A DNA stretch of 64,000 nucleotides from Microbacterium flavescens (lineage in GTDB: Bacteria; Actinomycetota; Actinomycetes; Actinomycetales; Microbacteriaceae), in the NCBI RefSeq assembly GCF_018588945.1, contig NZ_JAFIWA010000004.1:186001-250000 (forward strand), given 5' to 3'. Below the pieces are notes generated by a model that saw only the letters and a program-made list of their open reading frames with translations, was not told the DNA's origin and ran no database searches. Below are positions 8,196 to 16,486 of the stretch, piece by piece. A program made the position numbers and the translations under genes. Each line of letters begins with the position of its first letter. Within the stretch, counting starts at the first letter, position 1.

Positions 8196-9191
8196 CTACG
8201 CGTCGATCGCCTTGTCCGACCGGATGACCCGGAAGATCAGCACGCTGATGGTGCCGAGGACGAAGAACAGGATGAGTGCGGCGGTGAGCGAGAAGCTCGT
8301 CGCGTAGGGAGTGGGGTCCTTGAAGGTGTTGAAGATGAACAGGTTGGGGGTCATCGTGGCGTTGGTCGGCCCGCCGCCGGTCATGATGAGCGGCAGCTCG
8401 AACTGCTGCATGCCCGCGATGGTCGCGGTGACCAGAAGGTAGAGCAGCACGTTCTTCATGAGCGGGATGGTGATGAACCACGTGCGCTGGAAGTAGTTCG
8501 CTCCCTCGAGCTGCGCCGCCTCGTAGTAGCTCTGCGGGATGTCGTACATGCCGGCGAGCATGATCAGCGTCGTGATGCCGAAGGCGAGCCAGATGCCGGG
8601 GATCGAGATGGCCGGAAGCGCGAGGTTCGGGTCGGACAGGAACGCGTACGGCCCGAGGCCGACGAAGCTGAGCAGCCAGTTGATGATGCCGCCGTCGGCG
8701 CGGTACATGAAGATGAACACGATCGAGGCGACCACGGCCGAGACCACCGTCGGGATGTAGACCGTGGTCTTGAGCAGACCGGCGAGTTTGATGCCGCAGG
8801 TGCGGATGAAGCTCGCCATGAGGAACGCGATGATCATGATCGCCGGGACGGTGAAGAGCACGTACTGCACACCGATGCCGATCGAGTGCCAGAACTTCGG
8901 GTCCTCCAGCACGTAGCGGTAGAACTGCAGGCCGACGAAGACCGGGTCCTCGTAGAAGCTGATCTCGAAGGTCGAGAGGTAGAACGACCACAGCAGCGGC
9001 CACCACACGAAGATGGCGAGCAGCACGATCATCGGCGCGAGCATCAGGTACGCCGTGCGGTTGTCCATCATGTGCTTGCTGACGCGCTCGCGCGCCTGGC
9101 GGCGACGACGGCCCTTGGTGGGCCTCTCCGGCTGGAGCGCGACGCTCGCAGCGGTGCCCATGTGCGTCGTCGTCTGCGGCGACATCGTCAT
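8196..9191 (-). CDS. CUT1 ABC sugar transporter permease (MalF type)
   Basis: 331 residues. A basic cytoplasmic N-terminus (KGRRRRQARERVSKHMMDNR) precedes six membrane segments, starting YLMLAPMIVLLAIFVWWPL. The EAA loop appears as YYEAAQLEGANYFQRTWFITIPLM. The ATG at 9191 is preceded by AAGGAG; longer in-frame extensions run through the intergenic hairpin and are not credible. It is 14 bases upstream of the MalG-type gene and forms the heterodimeric membrane channel with it. Confidence 0.93.
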   Translation of the reverse strand: MTMSPQTTTHMGTAASVALQPERPTKGRRRRQARERVSKHMMDNRTAYLMLAPMIVLLAIFVWWPLLWSFYLSTFEISFYEDPVFVGLQFYRYVLEDPKFWHSIGIGVQYVLFTVPAIMIIAFLMASFIRTCGIKLAGLLKTTVYIPTVVSAVVASIVFIFMYRADGGIINWLLSFVGLGPYAFLSDPNLALPAISIPGIWLAFGITTLIMLAGMYDIPQSYYEAAQLEGANYFQRTWFITIPLMKNVLLYLLVTATIAGMQQFELPLIMTGGGPTNATMTPNLFIFNTFKDPTPYATSFSLTAALILFFVLGTISVLIFRVIRSDKAIDA

Positions 9192-9228
9192 GGCGGTCTC
9201 CTTCGACTCGTAGGGGGATGTCAGGGAG

Positions 9229-9258
9229 GTGGGGCGGATGCCGCGGCATCCGCCCCAC
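9229..9258 (-). terminator. Intercistronic hairpin downstream of the sugar-binding protein gene
   Basis: Perfect 14-bp inverted repeat (9229-9242 with 9245-9258) centred on CCGCGG. It lies in the 76-base gap between the binding-protein stop (9268) and the first permease start (9191). There is no T-run. In ABC operons such hairpins commonly stabilise the binding-protein mRNA or partly terminate transcription, so that the binding protein is made in excess of the permeases. Confidence 0.65.
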
Positions 9259-9267
9259 TGCTCGGTA

Positions 9268-10605
9268 TCAGTCGCCGGTGCCGGTGCCTGCGAGCTTCTG
9301 CTTCTCGATGACATCCTCGATCGCCACCTGCGCCTCTTCGAGTGCCGCGGGGATGTCACCACCCTTCATGGCCTTCTCGATCGCGGTCGCGAAGGCGAGG
9401 CTGACGTCCCACGGGTACGCCGGCTCCGACTTGGCGTAGGGGACGATCTGCTCGGTGATGGTGGCGAGGAACGGGTTCGCGCTGGCCTCGTCGGTCTCGG
9501 CGAGCGCCTCGGTCACCGACACGCGCGCCGGGTACTTCGAGAACCCGGTGGCGGTGAAGAAGTCGACCAGACGGTCGGTGTCATCGGCGAGCAGCCACTC
9601 CACGAACTCGGCTGCGCCCTCCGTCGACTTCGACTTCGAGTCGACCGTGAGCGTCCAGCCGCCGAGGGTCGAGGTGGGCAGCGTCTCGTCGCCGTTGTGC
9701 GACGGGAACGGCGCGACCTGGGTGTTCTCCCAGACCTCGGCCCAGTCGGGGTTCGACGAGATCTGTCCGAGCGCCCACGAACCGCACGCGCTCATCGCGA
9801 CCTTGCCCTCACCGAAGAAGGAGCAGTCGGCGTAGCCGTAGGTCGGCTCCTGCGGCATGAGCTTCTCGGTGTAGAGCGTCTGGTACAGGCCCAGCAGCTC
9901 CTCGTACGCGGGGTCGGTGGCGTCCGCCGTCGACCAGTCGCCGCGCAGCGGCAGGTCGCCCGCTGTGTTGTACTGCAGGCCCCAGCTCGACCACCCGAGG
10001 TCGGGCGCGGTCTGGCCGATGTTCATGCCGTACACACCGTCGCCGGTGAGCTTGCGCGCGTCTTCGACGAGCTCGTCCCAGTCGGTCGGCGGAGCGTCGA
10101 TGCCGGCGGCCTCGAGCAGGTCGGTGCGGTAGAAGAGCACGGTCGACGGCTCCACGAGGAGCGGGTAGCCGTAGACCCCCTCGTCCACGGTGACGAACGG
10201 CTTGATGTTCTCCGCGATGTCGGTGAACGCCTCTTCATCCATCAGCGCCGTCAGGTCGGCGAGCTGGCCGTTCGCCTGCATGGGCTTGATGTTGCCGTAG
10301 TTCGTGGTCTTGACGTCGGGCGCCTTGCCCGCGGCCTGCGCGGCCTTGAGCTTCTGGTCCCACGTGTCGGCGGGAACGACGAGGTACTGCACCTCGACGT
10401 CGTCGCTCTGCGCGTTGAACTCTTTGACCTGCGCCTTGAACCACTCCTGCTGGTAGTCCTCGAACTGCTGCTGCCAGAAGATGACCTTCGTCTTGCCATC
10501 CTCGGTCGTCGGCGCGCTGCCGCCCCCGGCGCAGCCGGCGAGCAGTGCGCCCGCCGAGGCGGTCGCCACGACGGCGAGCGCGAGCCTGCTGTATCTCTTG
10601 TGCAT
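9268..10605 (-). CDS. CUT1 ABC transporter sugar-binding lipoprotein
   Basis: 445 residues. A lipoprotein leader ends LLAGC (Cys25). The mature part is an SBP family 1 (MalE-like) protein: KVIFWQQQFEDYQQEWFK, VQYLVVPADTWDQKLKAAQAAGK, GVYGYPLLVEPSTVLFYRTDLLEAAG and the C-terminal FVEWLLADD segment. It would capture the oligosaccharide outside the membrane for the two permeases that follow in the operon. The ATG at 10605 was chosen because the leader starts there and GAGGGACG precedes it. Two operator sites lie upstream (10740-10751 and 10879-10890), tying it to the LacI regulon. Confidence 0.93.
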   Translation of the reverse strand: MHKRYSRLALAVVATASAGALLAGCAGGGSAPTTEDGKTKVIFWQQQFEDYQQEWFKAQVKEFNAQSDDVEVQYLVVPADTWDQKLKAAQAAGKAPDVKTTNYGNIKPMQANGQLADLTALMDEEAFTDIAENIKPFVTVDEGVYGYPLLVEPSTVLFYRTDLLEAAGIDAPPTDWDELVEDARKLTGDGVYGMNIGQTAPDLGWSSWGLQYNTAGDLPLRGDWSTADATDPAYEELLGLYQTLYTEKLMPQEPTYGYADCSFFGEGKVAMSACGSWALGQISSNPDWAEVWENTQVAPFPSHNGDETLPTSTLGGWTLTVDSKSKSTEGAAEFVEWLLADDTDRLVDFFTATGFSKYPARVSVTEALAETDEASANPFLATITEQIVPYAKSEPAYPWDVSLAFATAIEKAMKGGDIPAALEEAQVAIEDVIEKQKLAGTGTGD

Positions 10606-10910
10606 TCGTCCCTCCTCAGGAACTCGACTCTGCGATGAGTCGACGCTGTGGCCGGTCAGGAAGCCCGGTCTGACATCCATCTGTGCATCGCGGTGGCGCC
10701 GCGGATCGTCACTGATCTCGTCTGCGGGCCAGCGTAAGCGAAATCGATTTCAAGCGCAATGCCGACTCGCTGCGTCTTCGACGGCGCTGCGGTGACCGAA
10801 CCGACGTTCAGGGCCTGAAAACACGCTCGAAGACGCCATTCGGGCGCTCACCGGGCCTCGATCGCCGGCCGAGCGCTCTGTATCGATTTCACAACGACGG
10901 GCTGTGAGCC
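10606..10910. other. Regulatory gap between the DUF4185 lipoprotein gene and the ABC operon (305 bases)
   Basis: No convincing coding sequence. It holds the perfect operator at 10740-10751 and a degenerate second copy, TGTATCGATTTC, at 10879-10890 that keeps nine of twelve bases. Two sites spaced 139 bases apart would permit DNA looping by a tetrameric LacI-type protein; this is inference. Confidence 0.55.
10728..10763 (-). promoter_or_regulatory. LacI-type operator and promoter of the sugar ABC operon
   Basis: The perfect palindrome GAAATCGATTTC occupies 10740-10751. On the minus strand it sits between a TTGCGC -35-like box and a TACGCT -10-like box 17 bases apart, the same layout as at the kinase gene. 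It is about 135 bases upstream of the binding-protein start. Confidence 0.7.
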
Positions 10911-12083
10911 CTATTCGGCCTTCTCGAGGTCGGTCGAGAACCAGAAGACGTTGTAGGGATCCCAGAGCGACAGCGTGAAGTAGATCGTGCGGCCATCGTC
11001 GGAGACGTACCGGGGGTTCATGTACGGCGAGTACAGCCCAGGGTACTCCGCGCTGGAGATCAGCTCGATGGGATCCGCCCACGGTCCCCACGGCGTGACG
11101 CCCTCGCGGATGAACGCGTTGCCGCCGTCGGAGTATGTCATGATCCACCGGTCGAGATGGGTCGACCACATCACCGACAGCTCGCCGATCGTCCCCTCGA
11201 CGACGGTCTCCGCCGCCGCCATGTCGGCGTCCCAGGTGGGCTCACCCGCGGCATCCGCACCGGCGAAGTACTCGTACGCCGACTGGTCCTCGACCGCCTC
11301 TTCGGTGGCAGGCACGCGCATGAGCTGCACGCTGCCGAAGCGGCCCGACGGGATGCCCCAGAAGTAGAGGTACTCGGTGCCGTCCTCGACGACATGGGCA
11401 GGCGCGACCTGGATGAAGTTCGAGTCTCCCGGCCACCGCGGACCGTCGAGTGCCGTCCAGGTCTCGCCTTCGTCCGTCGACTTGGCCAGGCTCGCGAAGT
11501 TGGCGTCCCACGCCCCCGGCTCGCCCCAGAACGACACCGACATGTACGAGATGTAGAGCGTCTCGCCCACCGCGAACCCGTGGGTCGGGATCTTCGTGAC
11601 CTCGCCCTCGCCGTCATTCGGGTCGTGGTCGCCCTCGACCAGGGCCTCGGCCCAGCCGATGTCGTCGGCAGGCGCCCATCCGTCGAAGGAGATGCCGTCG
11701 GTCGGGTCGTCGTCGGTGGTCCACGCCGAGACGTTCGAGCGCCAGATGCCGCCTTGACCGCCGATCGAGTCGGGGTCGCGATCACCGAACGTGTCGCCGA
11801 AGAAGAAGATCGTCTTGTCGCCCACGTTGGCCATCGAGCCGAGGTCCGTGCCGGCGACGGCCGCGGTCTCGGTGTCGTTCATCGCGTCGGGCCCTGTGAG
11901 CTGCGCGATCTCGGTCAGGTTGCTCACGCCCTCGAGCACGAAGGGCTTGCCGGGGTCGGGGTCGACCGGGACGGGCCCCGAGGCAGGGTCCGCCGGTCCG
12001 CATCCGCTCAGCAGCGCGATGCCGAGGGCGAGGGATGCCGCGATCGCCGTGCGACGGCGTGAACGAGCCTTCTGAGCCGACAT
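10911..12083 (-). CDS. DUF4185 (GH183-type) lipoprotein, D-arabinanase candidate
   Basis: 390 residues with a lipobox LLSGC (Cys28) and an Asp/Pro-rich linker before the domain. The DUF4185 core is canonical: LTGPDAMNDTE, GTDLGSMANVGD, IFFFGDTFGDRD, GIWRSNVSAW, an Asp-box-like TDEGETWTALDGPRW, then YPGLYSPYMNPRYVSDDGRTIYFTLSLWDPYNVFW. It is predicted to be tethered outside the membrane, where it could cut D-arabinan before uptake by the ABC system encoded just downstream. A GAGGATC ribosome site precedes the ATG at 12083, and a perfect GAAATCGATTTC operator lies 50 bases upstream. Confidence 0.88.
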   Translation of the reverse strand: MSAQKARSRRRTAIAASLALGIALLSGCGPADPASGPVPVDPDPGKPFVLEGVSNLTEIAQLTGPDAMNDTETAAVAGTDLGSMANVGDKTIFFFGDTFGDRDPDSIGGQGGIWRSNVSAWTTDDDPTDGISFDGWAPADDIGWAEALVEGDHDPNDGEGEVTKIPTHGFAVGETLYISYMSVSFWGEPGAWDANFASLAKSTDEGETWTALDGPRWPGDSNFIQVAPAHVVEDGTEYLYFWGIPSGRFGSVQLMRVPATEEAVEDQSAYEYFAGADAAGEPTWDADMAAAETVVEGTIGELSVMWSTHLDRWIMTYSDGGNAFIREGVTPWGPWADPIELISSAEYPGLYSPYMNPRYVSDDGRTIYFTLSLWDPYNVFWFSTDLEKAE

Positions 12084-12132
12084 GATCCTCCTCGATCGTC
12101 CCTGTCACGATACGAGGAGCGGGCCGAAATCA

Positions 12133-12144
12133 GAAATCGATTTC
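12133..12144 (-). promoter_or_regulatory. LacI-type operator upstream of the DUF4185 lipoprotein gene
   Basis: Perfect palindrome GAAATCGATTTC, the third exact copy in 12 kb, 50 bases upstream of the start at 12083. It marks this gene as part of the same regulon as the kinase, the GH172 operon and the ABC operon. Confidence 0.8.
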
Positions 12145-12212
12145 AACAGGGTTGTGCGACGTCGGTGGACCGACGCGGTGCCAACGTGAGCGGCGGCTGG
12201 GCCGGACGGGGC

Positions 12213-12689
12213 TCACGCCGGGTCGTCGGTGGACGTGCCGGCGGCATCGCCGCGCTCGAGCTGGTGGCGCGGTCGCCAGACGACGAGCTCGGTCGCCCGT
12301 CGCAGGCGCGTGCCGTGCCGCAGGGTCACGACGGATCCGGTCGCCCCGGCCGCGAACACCCGCGCGCCGGGACGCCGTTCGAGCTCTGTGCGCACGCGCT
12401 CTTCGAGGTCGCGCACCCGGCCGTGGAGCTCGCGCACCCGGTCTTCGAGTTCGAGGATGCGGGCGATCGCCGGCAGGCCGATGCCTTCGGCCGACATTCG
12501 CGCGACCTCGCGCAGCTGGGCGACGTGGCGGAGCGAGTAGCGGCGGGATCCGCCGGGGGTGCGGGCGGGAACGACGAGTCCGAGGCGGTCGTACTGGCGG
12601 AGAGTCTGGGGGTGCATGCCGGAGAGCTCGGCGGCCACGGCGATCGCGAAGATCGGCGCGTCGTCGTCGATGTCGTGCTGCTCACCCAA
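12213..12689 (-). CDS. hspR: MerR-family heat-shock repressor HspR
   Basis: About 158 residues. The N-terminal MerR helix-turn-helix reads IAVAAELSGMHPQTLRQYDRLGLVVPART, followed by GGSRRYSLRHVAQLREV. A Leu-rich coiled coil with repeated heptads (ILELEDRVRELHGRVRDLEERV) comes next. HspR represses dnaK operons by binding HAIR sites, and two such sites lie upstream of the dnaK gene here. I prefer the TTG at 12689, eight bases after GGAGG, over the GTG at 12698, which overlaps that ribosome site. It is the last gene of the dnaK-grpE-dnaJ cluster but is separated from dnaJ by a hairpin-forming repeat pair. Confidence 0.88.
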   Translation of the reverse strand: MGEQHDIDDDAPIFAIAVAAELSGMHPQTLRQYDRLGLVVPARTPGGSRRYSLRHVAQLREVARMSAEGIGLPAIARILELEDRVRELHGRVRDLEERVRTELERRPGARVFAAGATGSVVTLRHGTRLRRATELVVWRPRHQLERGDAAGTSTDDPA

Positions 12690-12717
12690 TGGACTCACCT
12701 CCGCTCAAGCATTCGTT

Positions 12718-12745
12718 CGTTGAGCGAGCGCAGCGAGACGAAACG
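12718..12745 (+). repeat. Dispersed repeat, copy 1a (forward)
   Basis: Carries the core CGTTGAGCGAGCG followed by CAGCGAGACGAAACG. Together with the reverse copy at 12777-12813 it can fold into a long hairpin between hspR and dnaJ. The same element recurs at 29099, 29919, 30902, 34243 and 34298. Confidence 0.85.
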
Positions 12746-12776
12746 CCCTGAACCGGCGTAATTCGTCGGCTTGAAG

Positions 12777-12813
12777 CGTTTCGTCTCGCTCGTACCTCGC
12801 TCGCTCAACGACC
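12777..12813 (-). repeat. Dispersed repeat, copy 1b (reverse)
   Basis: Reverse-complement copy of the element at 12718-12745, starting CGTTTCGTCTCGCTCG and ending GCTCAACGACC, with about six extra bases in the middle. The pair could act as a terminator after dnaJ. Confidence 0.85.
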
Positions 12814-12822
12814 GGTTCATGA

Positions 12823-13815
12823 CTAGCCGCGCGCCTTCGTCATGAGGTCGGCGCGCGGGTTCTCCTTCGGCTCGAGATCATGGAACCGCTCGAGCGCCTC
12901 GCGGGCGGCGTCGTCGAGGTGCGACGGCACCGCCACCTGCACCTCGGCCAGCAGGTCGCCGGTGCCCTTGGCGGTCTGGACGCCGCGGCCCTTGACGCGC
13001 AGGACGCGACCCGACGGGGTGCCCGGTGCCACACGCAGCTTGACGGGGTCACCGCCCAGCGTGGGGACCTCGATGGTCGCGCCGAGGGCCGCCTCGGTGA
13101 AGGTCACCGGGACCGTCACCCGAAGGTTGAGGCCGTCGCGGGTGAACACCGGGTGCGGCCGCACAGCGACCTGCACCACGACGTCGCCCGTCTCGCCGCC
13201 GTCGGGCGACGGGCGGCCGCGGCCGCGCAGGCGGATCTTCTGACCGTCGGAGACGCCCGCGGGGATCTTCACCTTGAACGGCTTGCCGTCTTCGCCCTGC
13301 AGCGTGATCGTCTCGCCCTTGGTCGCCGTGACGAAGTCGATCGTCGTGCGGGCCGTGACGTCGGCGCCGCGAGTCGGCCCGCCGTAGCCGCGATAGCCTC
13401 CGGTCGACTGTCCGAATCGGCCGTTGCCGAAGCCGCCGCCCTGCTGGTTGAACATCGCGAAGATGTCGTCGAAGTCCTCGCTCTGGTAGCGGCTGCCGCC
13501 GCGGCCCTGATTGAACATGCTGAAGACGTCTTCGAAGCCGCCGTTGCCGCCCTGGCCGCCCGCCGTGAAGCGGGCGCCCGAGCCCATCGCCCGGATCTGG
13601 TCGTACTCCTTGCGCTGCTCGGCGTCGGACAGCACCGAGTACGCCTCGCTCACCTCTTTGAACTTCGCCTCCGCCTTGGCGTCGCCCTGATTCGAATCCG
13701 GATGGTAGGTGCGGGCGAGCTTGCGGTAGGTCTTCTTGAGGTCAGCGTCGCTGACGTCCTTGGACACACCGAGGATCGCGTAGAAGTCCTTGTCGAACCA
13801 GTCCTGACTGGCCAT
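12823..13815 (-). CDS. dnaJ: DnaJ-type co-chaperone lacking the zinc-finger domain
   Basis: 330 residues. The J domain spans residues 8-75 with the HPD motif (YRKLARTYHPDSNQGD), followed by a Gly/Phe/Asn-rich linker and the two C-terminal beta-barrel substrate domains (ATKGETITLQGEDGKPFKVKIPAGV, GRGRPSPDGGETGDVVVQV). The four CxxCxGxG repeats of type I DnaJ are absent; I see no cysteine at all. It is therefore a type II or CbpA-like protein. The J domain stimulates DnaK ATPase. It lies 14 bases after grpE in the heat-shock operon. Confidence 0.93.
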   Translation of the reverse strand: MASQDWFDKDFYAILGVSKDVSDADLKKTYRKLARTYHPDSNQGDAKAEAKFKEVSEAYSVLSDAEQRKEYDQIRAMGSGARFTAGGQGGNGGFEDVFSMFNQGRGGSRYQSEDFDDIFAMFNQQGGGFGNGRFGQSTGGYRGYGGPTRGADVTARTTIDFVTATKGETITLQGEDGKPFKVKIPAGVSDGQKIRLRGRGRPSPDGGETGDVVVQVAVRPHPVFTRDGLNLRVTVPVTFTEAALGATIEVPTLGGDPVKLRVAPGTPSGRVLRVKGRGVQTAKGTGDLLAEVQVAVPSHLDDAAREALERFHDLEPKENPRADLMTKARG

Positions 13816-13829
13816 AGATGCCCTCCGGC

Positions 13830-14438
13830 TTACTCGGCCGGCACCGCGACGACGACCTTCGCCGGGCGGAGCTCGACGGAGCCGAGTCGGTAGCCGATCT
13901 CGACGACCTCGAGGATGGTCGGCTCGGTGGTGCCGGGTGTCGGTGCCTGGAAGATGGCCTCGTGCTGCTGCGGGTCGAAGGCCTCGCCGGCTGCGCCGTA
14001 CGTGATCAGCCCGATGCGCTCCGCGAGCGCGCGCAGCTTCTCGGCGATCGCGGTGAAGGGCGAGCCCTCCACGAGGTCGCCGTGCTTCTCGGCCCGGTCG
14101 AGGTCGTCGAGGACCGGGAGCAGGCCCTTGGCGACGGCGCCCTTGGCGCGCTCGATCTCGAGCTCGCGCTGATCTTCGGTGCGCCGCCGGTAGTTGGCGT
14201 ACTCGGCCTGCAGGCGCTTCAGGTCGTTGAGCAGCTGCGATTCGAGGTCGGCGATCACGGCGTCCTCGGCCGCGGCATCCGCGTTCTGAGGTGAACCGAG
14301 GATGTCGTCGACCGTCAGCTCCTCGCCCTCGTCGCCGGATCCGTCCTGCGGGGCGGGATCGGAGGCGTGCGCCTCCGACCCCTCCTCGCCAGGCCGGACC
14401 TCGTCGCCGTTGGGCTCTTCGAAGTCCTTGTCACCCAT
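13830..14438 (-). CDS. grpE: GrpE nucleotide exchange factor
   Basis: 202 residues. An acidic, disordered N-terminus of about 60 residues is followed by the long coiled coil (DLESQLLNDLKRLQAEYANYRRRTEDQRE) and the beta-domain with the family signature (GEAFDPQQHEAIFQAP, ILEVVEIGYRLGSVELRPAKVVV). It releases ADP from DnaK. It starts 2 bases after the dnaK stop, so the pair is probably translationally coupled. Confidence 0.96.
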   Translation of the reverse strand: MGDKDFEEPNGDEVRPGEEGSEAHASDPAPQDGSGDEGEELTVDDILGSPQNADAAAEDAVIADLESQLLNDLKRLQAEYANYRRRTEDQRELEIERAKGAVAKGLLPVLDDLDRAEKHGDLVEGSPFTAIAEKLRALAERIGLITYGAAGEAFDPQQHEAIFQAPTPGTTEPTILEVVEIGYRLGSVELRPAKVVVAVPAE

Positions 14439-14440
14439 GG

Positions 14441-16309
14441 TTACTTCTTGTCTTCCTCGTCGTCGATGACCTCGGCGTCGACGACGTCCTCTTCGGAGTC
14501 GGTCTGGCCGGAGCCGTCGGCGGGCTGCTCGCCCGCGGCGTCGGGGGCAGGCTGCGAGGCCTGGTTCGAGGCGTAGATCGCCTCGCCCAGCTTGCCCTGG
14601 CTCTGGTTCAGCTTGTCGAACGCGGCCTTGACGGCATCGTCGTCGTCGCCGGCGAGCGCCGTCTTGAGCGCGTCGACATCGGCCTGGACGTCGGTCTTGA
14701 CGTCTCCGGGCAGCTTGTCCTCGTTCTCCTTGATCAGCTTCTCGATCGAGTACGAGAGCGTCTCGGCCTGGTTGCGGACCTCGGCGGACTCACGGCGCTT
14801 CTTGTCTTCGGCGGCGTGCTCCTCGGCCTCGCGGACCATGCGCTCGATGTCCTCCTTCGGCAGCGACGAGCCGCCGGTGATGGTCATCGACTGCTCCTTG
14901 CCGGTGCCCTTGTCCTTGGCGGACACGTGCACGATGCCGTTGGCGTCGAGATCGAAGGTGACCTCGATCTGCGGGATGCCGCGGGGGGCCGGGGCGATGC
15001 CGGTGAGCTCGAAGGTGCCGAGCGGCTTGTTGTCGCGGGTGAACTCGCGCTCGCCCTGGAAGACCTGGATGGCGACCGACGGCTGGTTGTCGTCGGCGGT
15101 CGTGAAGGTCTCGCTGCGCTTGGTCGGGATGGCCGTGTTGCGCTCGATGAGCTTCGTCATGATGCCGCCCTTGGTCTCGATGCCGAGGCTCAGGGGGGTC
15201 ACGTCGATGAGCAGGACGTCCTTGCGCTCGCCCTTGAGAACACCGGCCTGAAGCGCGGCGCCGACGGCGACGACCTCATCCGGGTTGACGCCCTTGTTGG
15301 GCTCCTTGCCGGCCTCGCGCTGCACGAGCTCGCTGACGGCGGGCATACGCGTCGAGCCGCCGACGAGGACGACGTGGTCGATGTCGGCGACCTTGATGCC
15401 GGCCTCGCGGATGACGTCCTCGAAGGGCTTCTTGGTGCGGTCGAGCAGGTCCTTCGTGAGGTCCTCGAACTTGGCGCGCGTGATCGTCTCGGAGAGCGAC
15501 ACCGGGCCCGAGTCGGTCAGCGAGAGGTAGGGAAGGTTGACGCTCGTGCTCGTCGAGGACGAGAGCTCCTTCTTCGCCTGCTCGGCGGCCTCCTTGAGAC
15601 GCTGCAGCGCGATCTTGTCGCCCGAGACGTCGACGCCCGTGGTGTCCTTGAACTGCTTGATGAAGTAGTCGACGAGGCGCTGGTCCCAGTCGTCACCGCC
15701 GAGGCGGTTGTCACCGGAGGTGGCGCGCACCTGGATGGTCGAGAAGTCGTCGTCCTTGCCCACTTCGAGGAGCGAGACGTCGAAGGTTCCGCCACCGAGG
15801 TCGAAGACGAGGATGAGCTCGTCCTCCTTGCCCTTGTCGAGGCCGTACGCGAGGGCGGCAGCGGTGGGCTCGTTGATGATGCGGAGCACGTTGAGGCCCG
15901 CGATCTCGCCGGCCTCCTTCGTGGCCTGACGCTCGGCGTCGTTGAAGTACGCGGGGACCGTGATGACGGCATCCGTCACCGTGTCTCCGAGGTACTGCTC
16001 GGCGTCGCGCTTGAGCTTCTGCAGGATGCGGGCGGAGATCTCCTGCGGCGTCCACTTCTTGCCGTCGACGTCGAAGCCCCAGTCAGTGCCCATGTGGCGC
16101 TTGACGGACGACACCGTGCGGTCGACGTTGGTGACGGCCTGGCGCTTGGCGGTCTCACCGACGAGCACCTCGCCGTCCTTGGTGAATGCGACGACCGAAG
16201 GGGTCGTGCGGAAGCCCTCGGCGTTGGCGATGACCTTCGGCTCGCCACCCTCGAGGACGCTGACGACCGAGTTGGTCGTACCGAGGTCGATTCCGACAGC
16301 ACGTGCCAT
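14441..16309 (-). CDS. dnaK: Molecular chaperone DnaK (Hsp70)
   Basis: 622 residues. The actin-like ATPase domain begins [21 protein letters not shown] and contains [16 protein letters not shown], with the substrate-binding domain in the C-terminal third ([38 protein letters not shown]) and an acidic tail ending [10 protein letters not shown]. It folds and rescues proteins in the cytoplasm with DnaJ and GrpE. The ATG at 16309 matches the universal N-terminus. It is first in the dnaK-grpE-dnaJ operon. Two HAIR sites upstream indicate HspR control. Confidence 0.98.
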   Translation of the reverse strand: MARAVGIDLGTTNSVVSVLEGGEPKVIANAEGFRTTPSVVAFTKDGEVLVGETAKRQAVTNVDRTVSSVKRHMGTDWGFDVDGKKWTPQEISARILQKLKRDAEQYLGDTVTDAVITVPAYFNDAERQATKEAGEIAGLNVLRIINEPTAAALAYGLDKGKEDELILVFDLGGGTFDVSLLEVGKDDDFSTIQVRATSGDNRLGGDDWDQRLVDYFIKQFKDTTGVDVSGDKIALQRLKEAAEQAKKELSSSTSTSVNLPYLSLTDSGPVSLSETITRAKFEDLTKDLLDRTKKPFEDVIREAGIKVADIDHVVLVGGSTRMPAVSELVQREAGKEPNKGVNPDEVVAVGAALQAGVLKGERKDVLLIDVTPLSLGIETKGGIMTKLIERNTAIPTKRSETFTTADDNQPSVAIQVFQGEREFTRDNKPLGTFELTGIAPAPRGIPQIEVTFDLDANGIVHVSAKDKGTGKEQSMTITGGSSLPKEDIERMVREAEEHAAEDKKRRESAEVRNQAETLSYSIEKLIKENEDKLPGDVKTDVQADVDALKTALAGDDDDAVKAAFDKLNQSQGKLGEAIYASNQASQPAPDAAGEQPADGSGQTDSEEDVVDAEVIDDEEDKK

Positions 16310-16388
16310 GTGTTTCTCTCCTTCTTGTGGGCGAAGCGGATGCCTCGGCCCGTGGTTGATGGGAAGTTCGCTCGCGCTCGACGACGAG

Positions 16389-16409
16389 GTTGAGCCGCGA
16401 TGACTCAAG
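16389..16409 (-). promoter_or_regulatory. HAIR operator (HspR site), proximal
   Basis: Reads GTTGAGC-N7-ACTCAAG. The right half matches the HAIR consensus CTTGAGT-N7-ACTCAAG exactly and the left half matches 5 of 7. It is 80 bases upstream of the dnaK start. Confidence 0.75.
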
Positions 16410-16441
16410 GCTACTCGCGGGTTCCGAGCGTGTCAAATGAA

Positions 16442-16462
16442 CTTGATATGACACGACTCAAG
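16442..16462 (-). promoter_or_regulatory. HAIR operator (HspR site), distal
   Basis: Reads CTTGATA-N7-ACTCAAG: right half perfect, left half 5 of 7. Its centre is 53 bases from that of the proximal site, so the two lie about five helical turns apart on the same face of the DNA, compatible with cooperative HspR binding. Confidence 0.8.
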
Positions 16463-16486
16463 TTTGCCAGCGCGTGGTGGTGAGAG

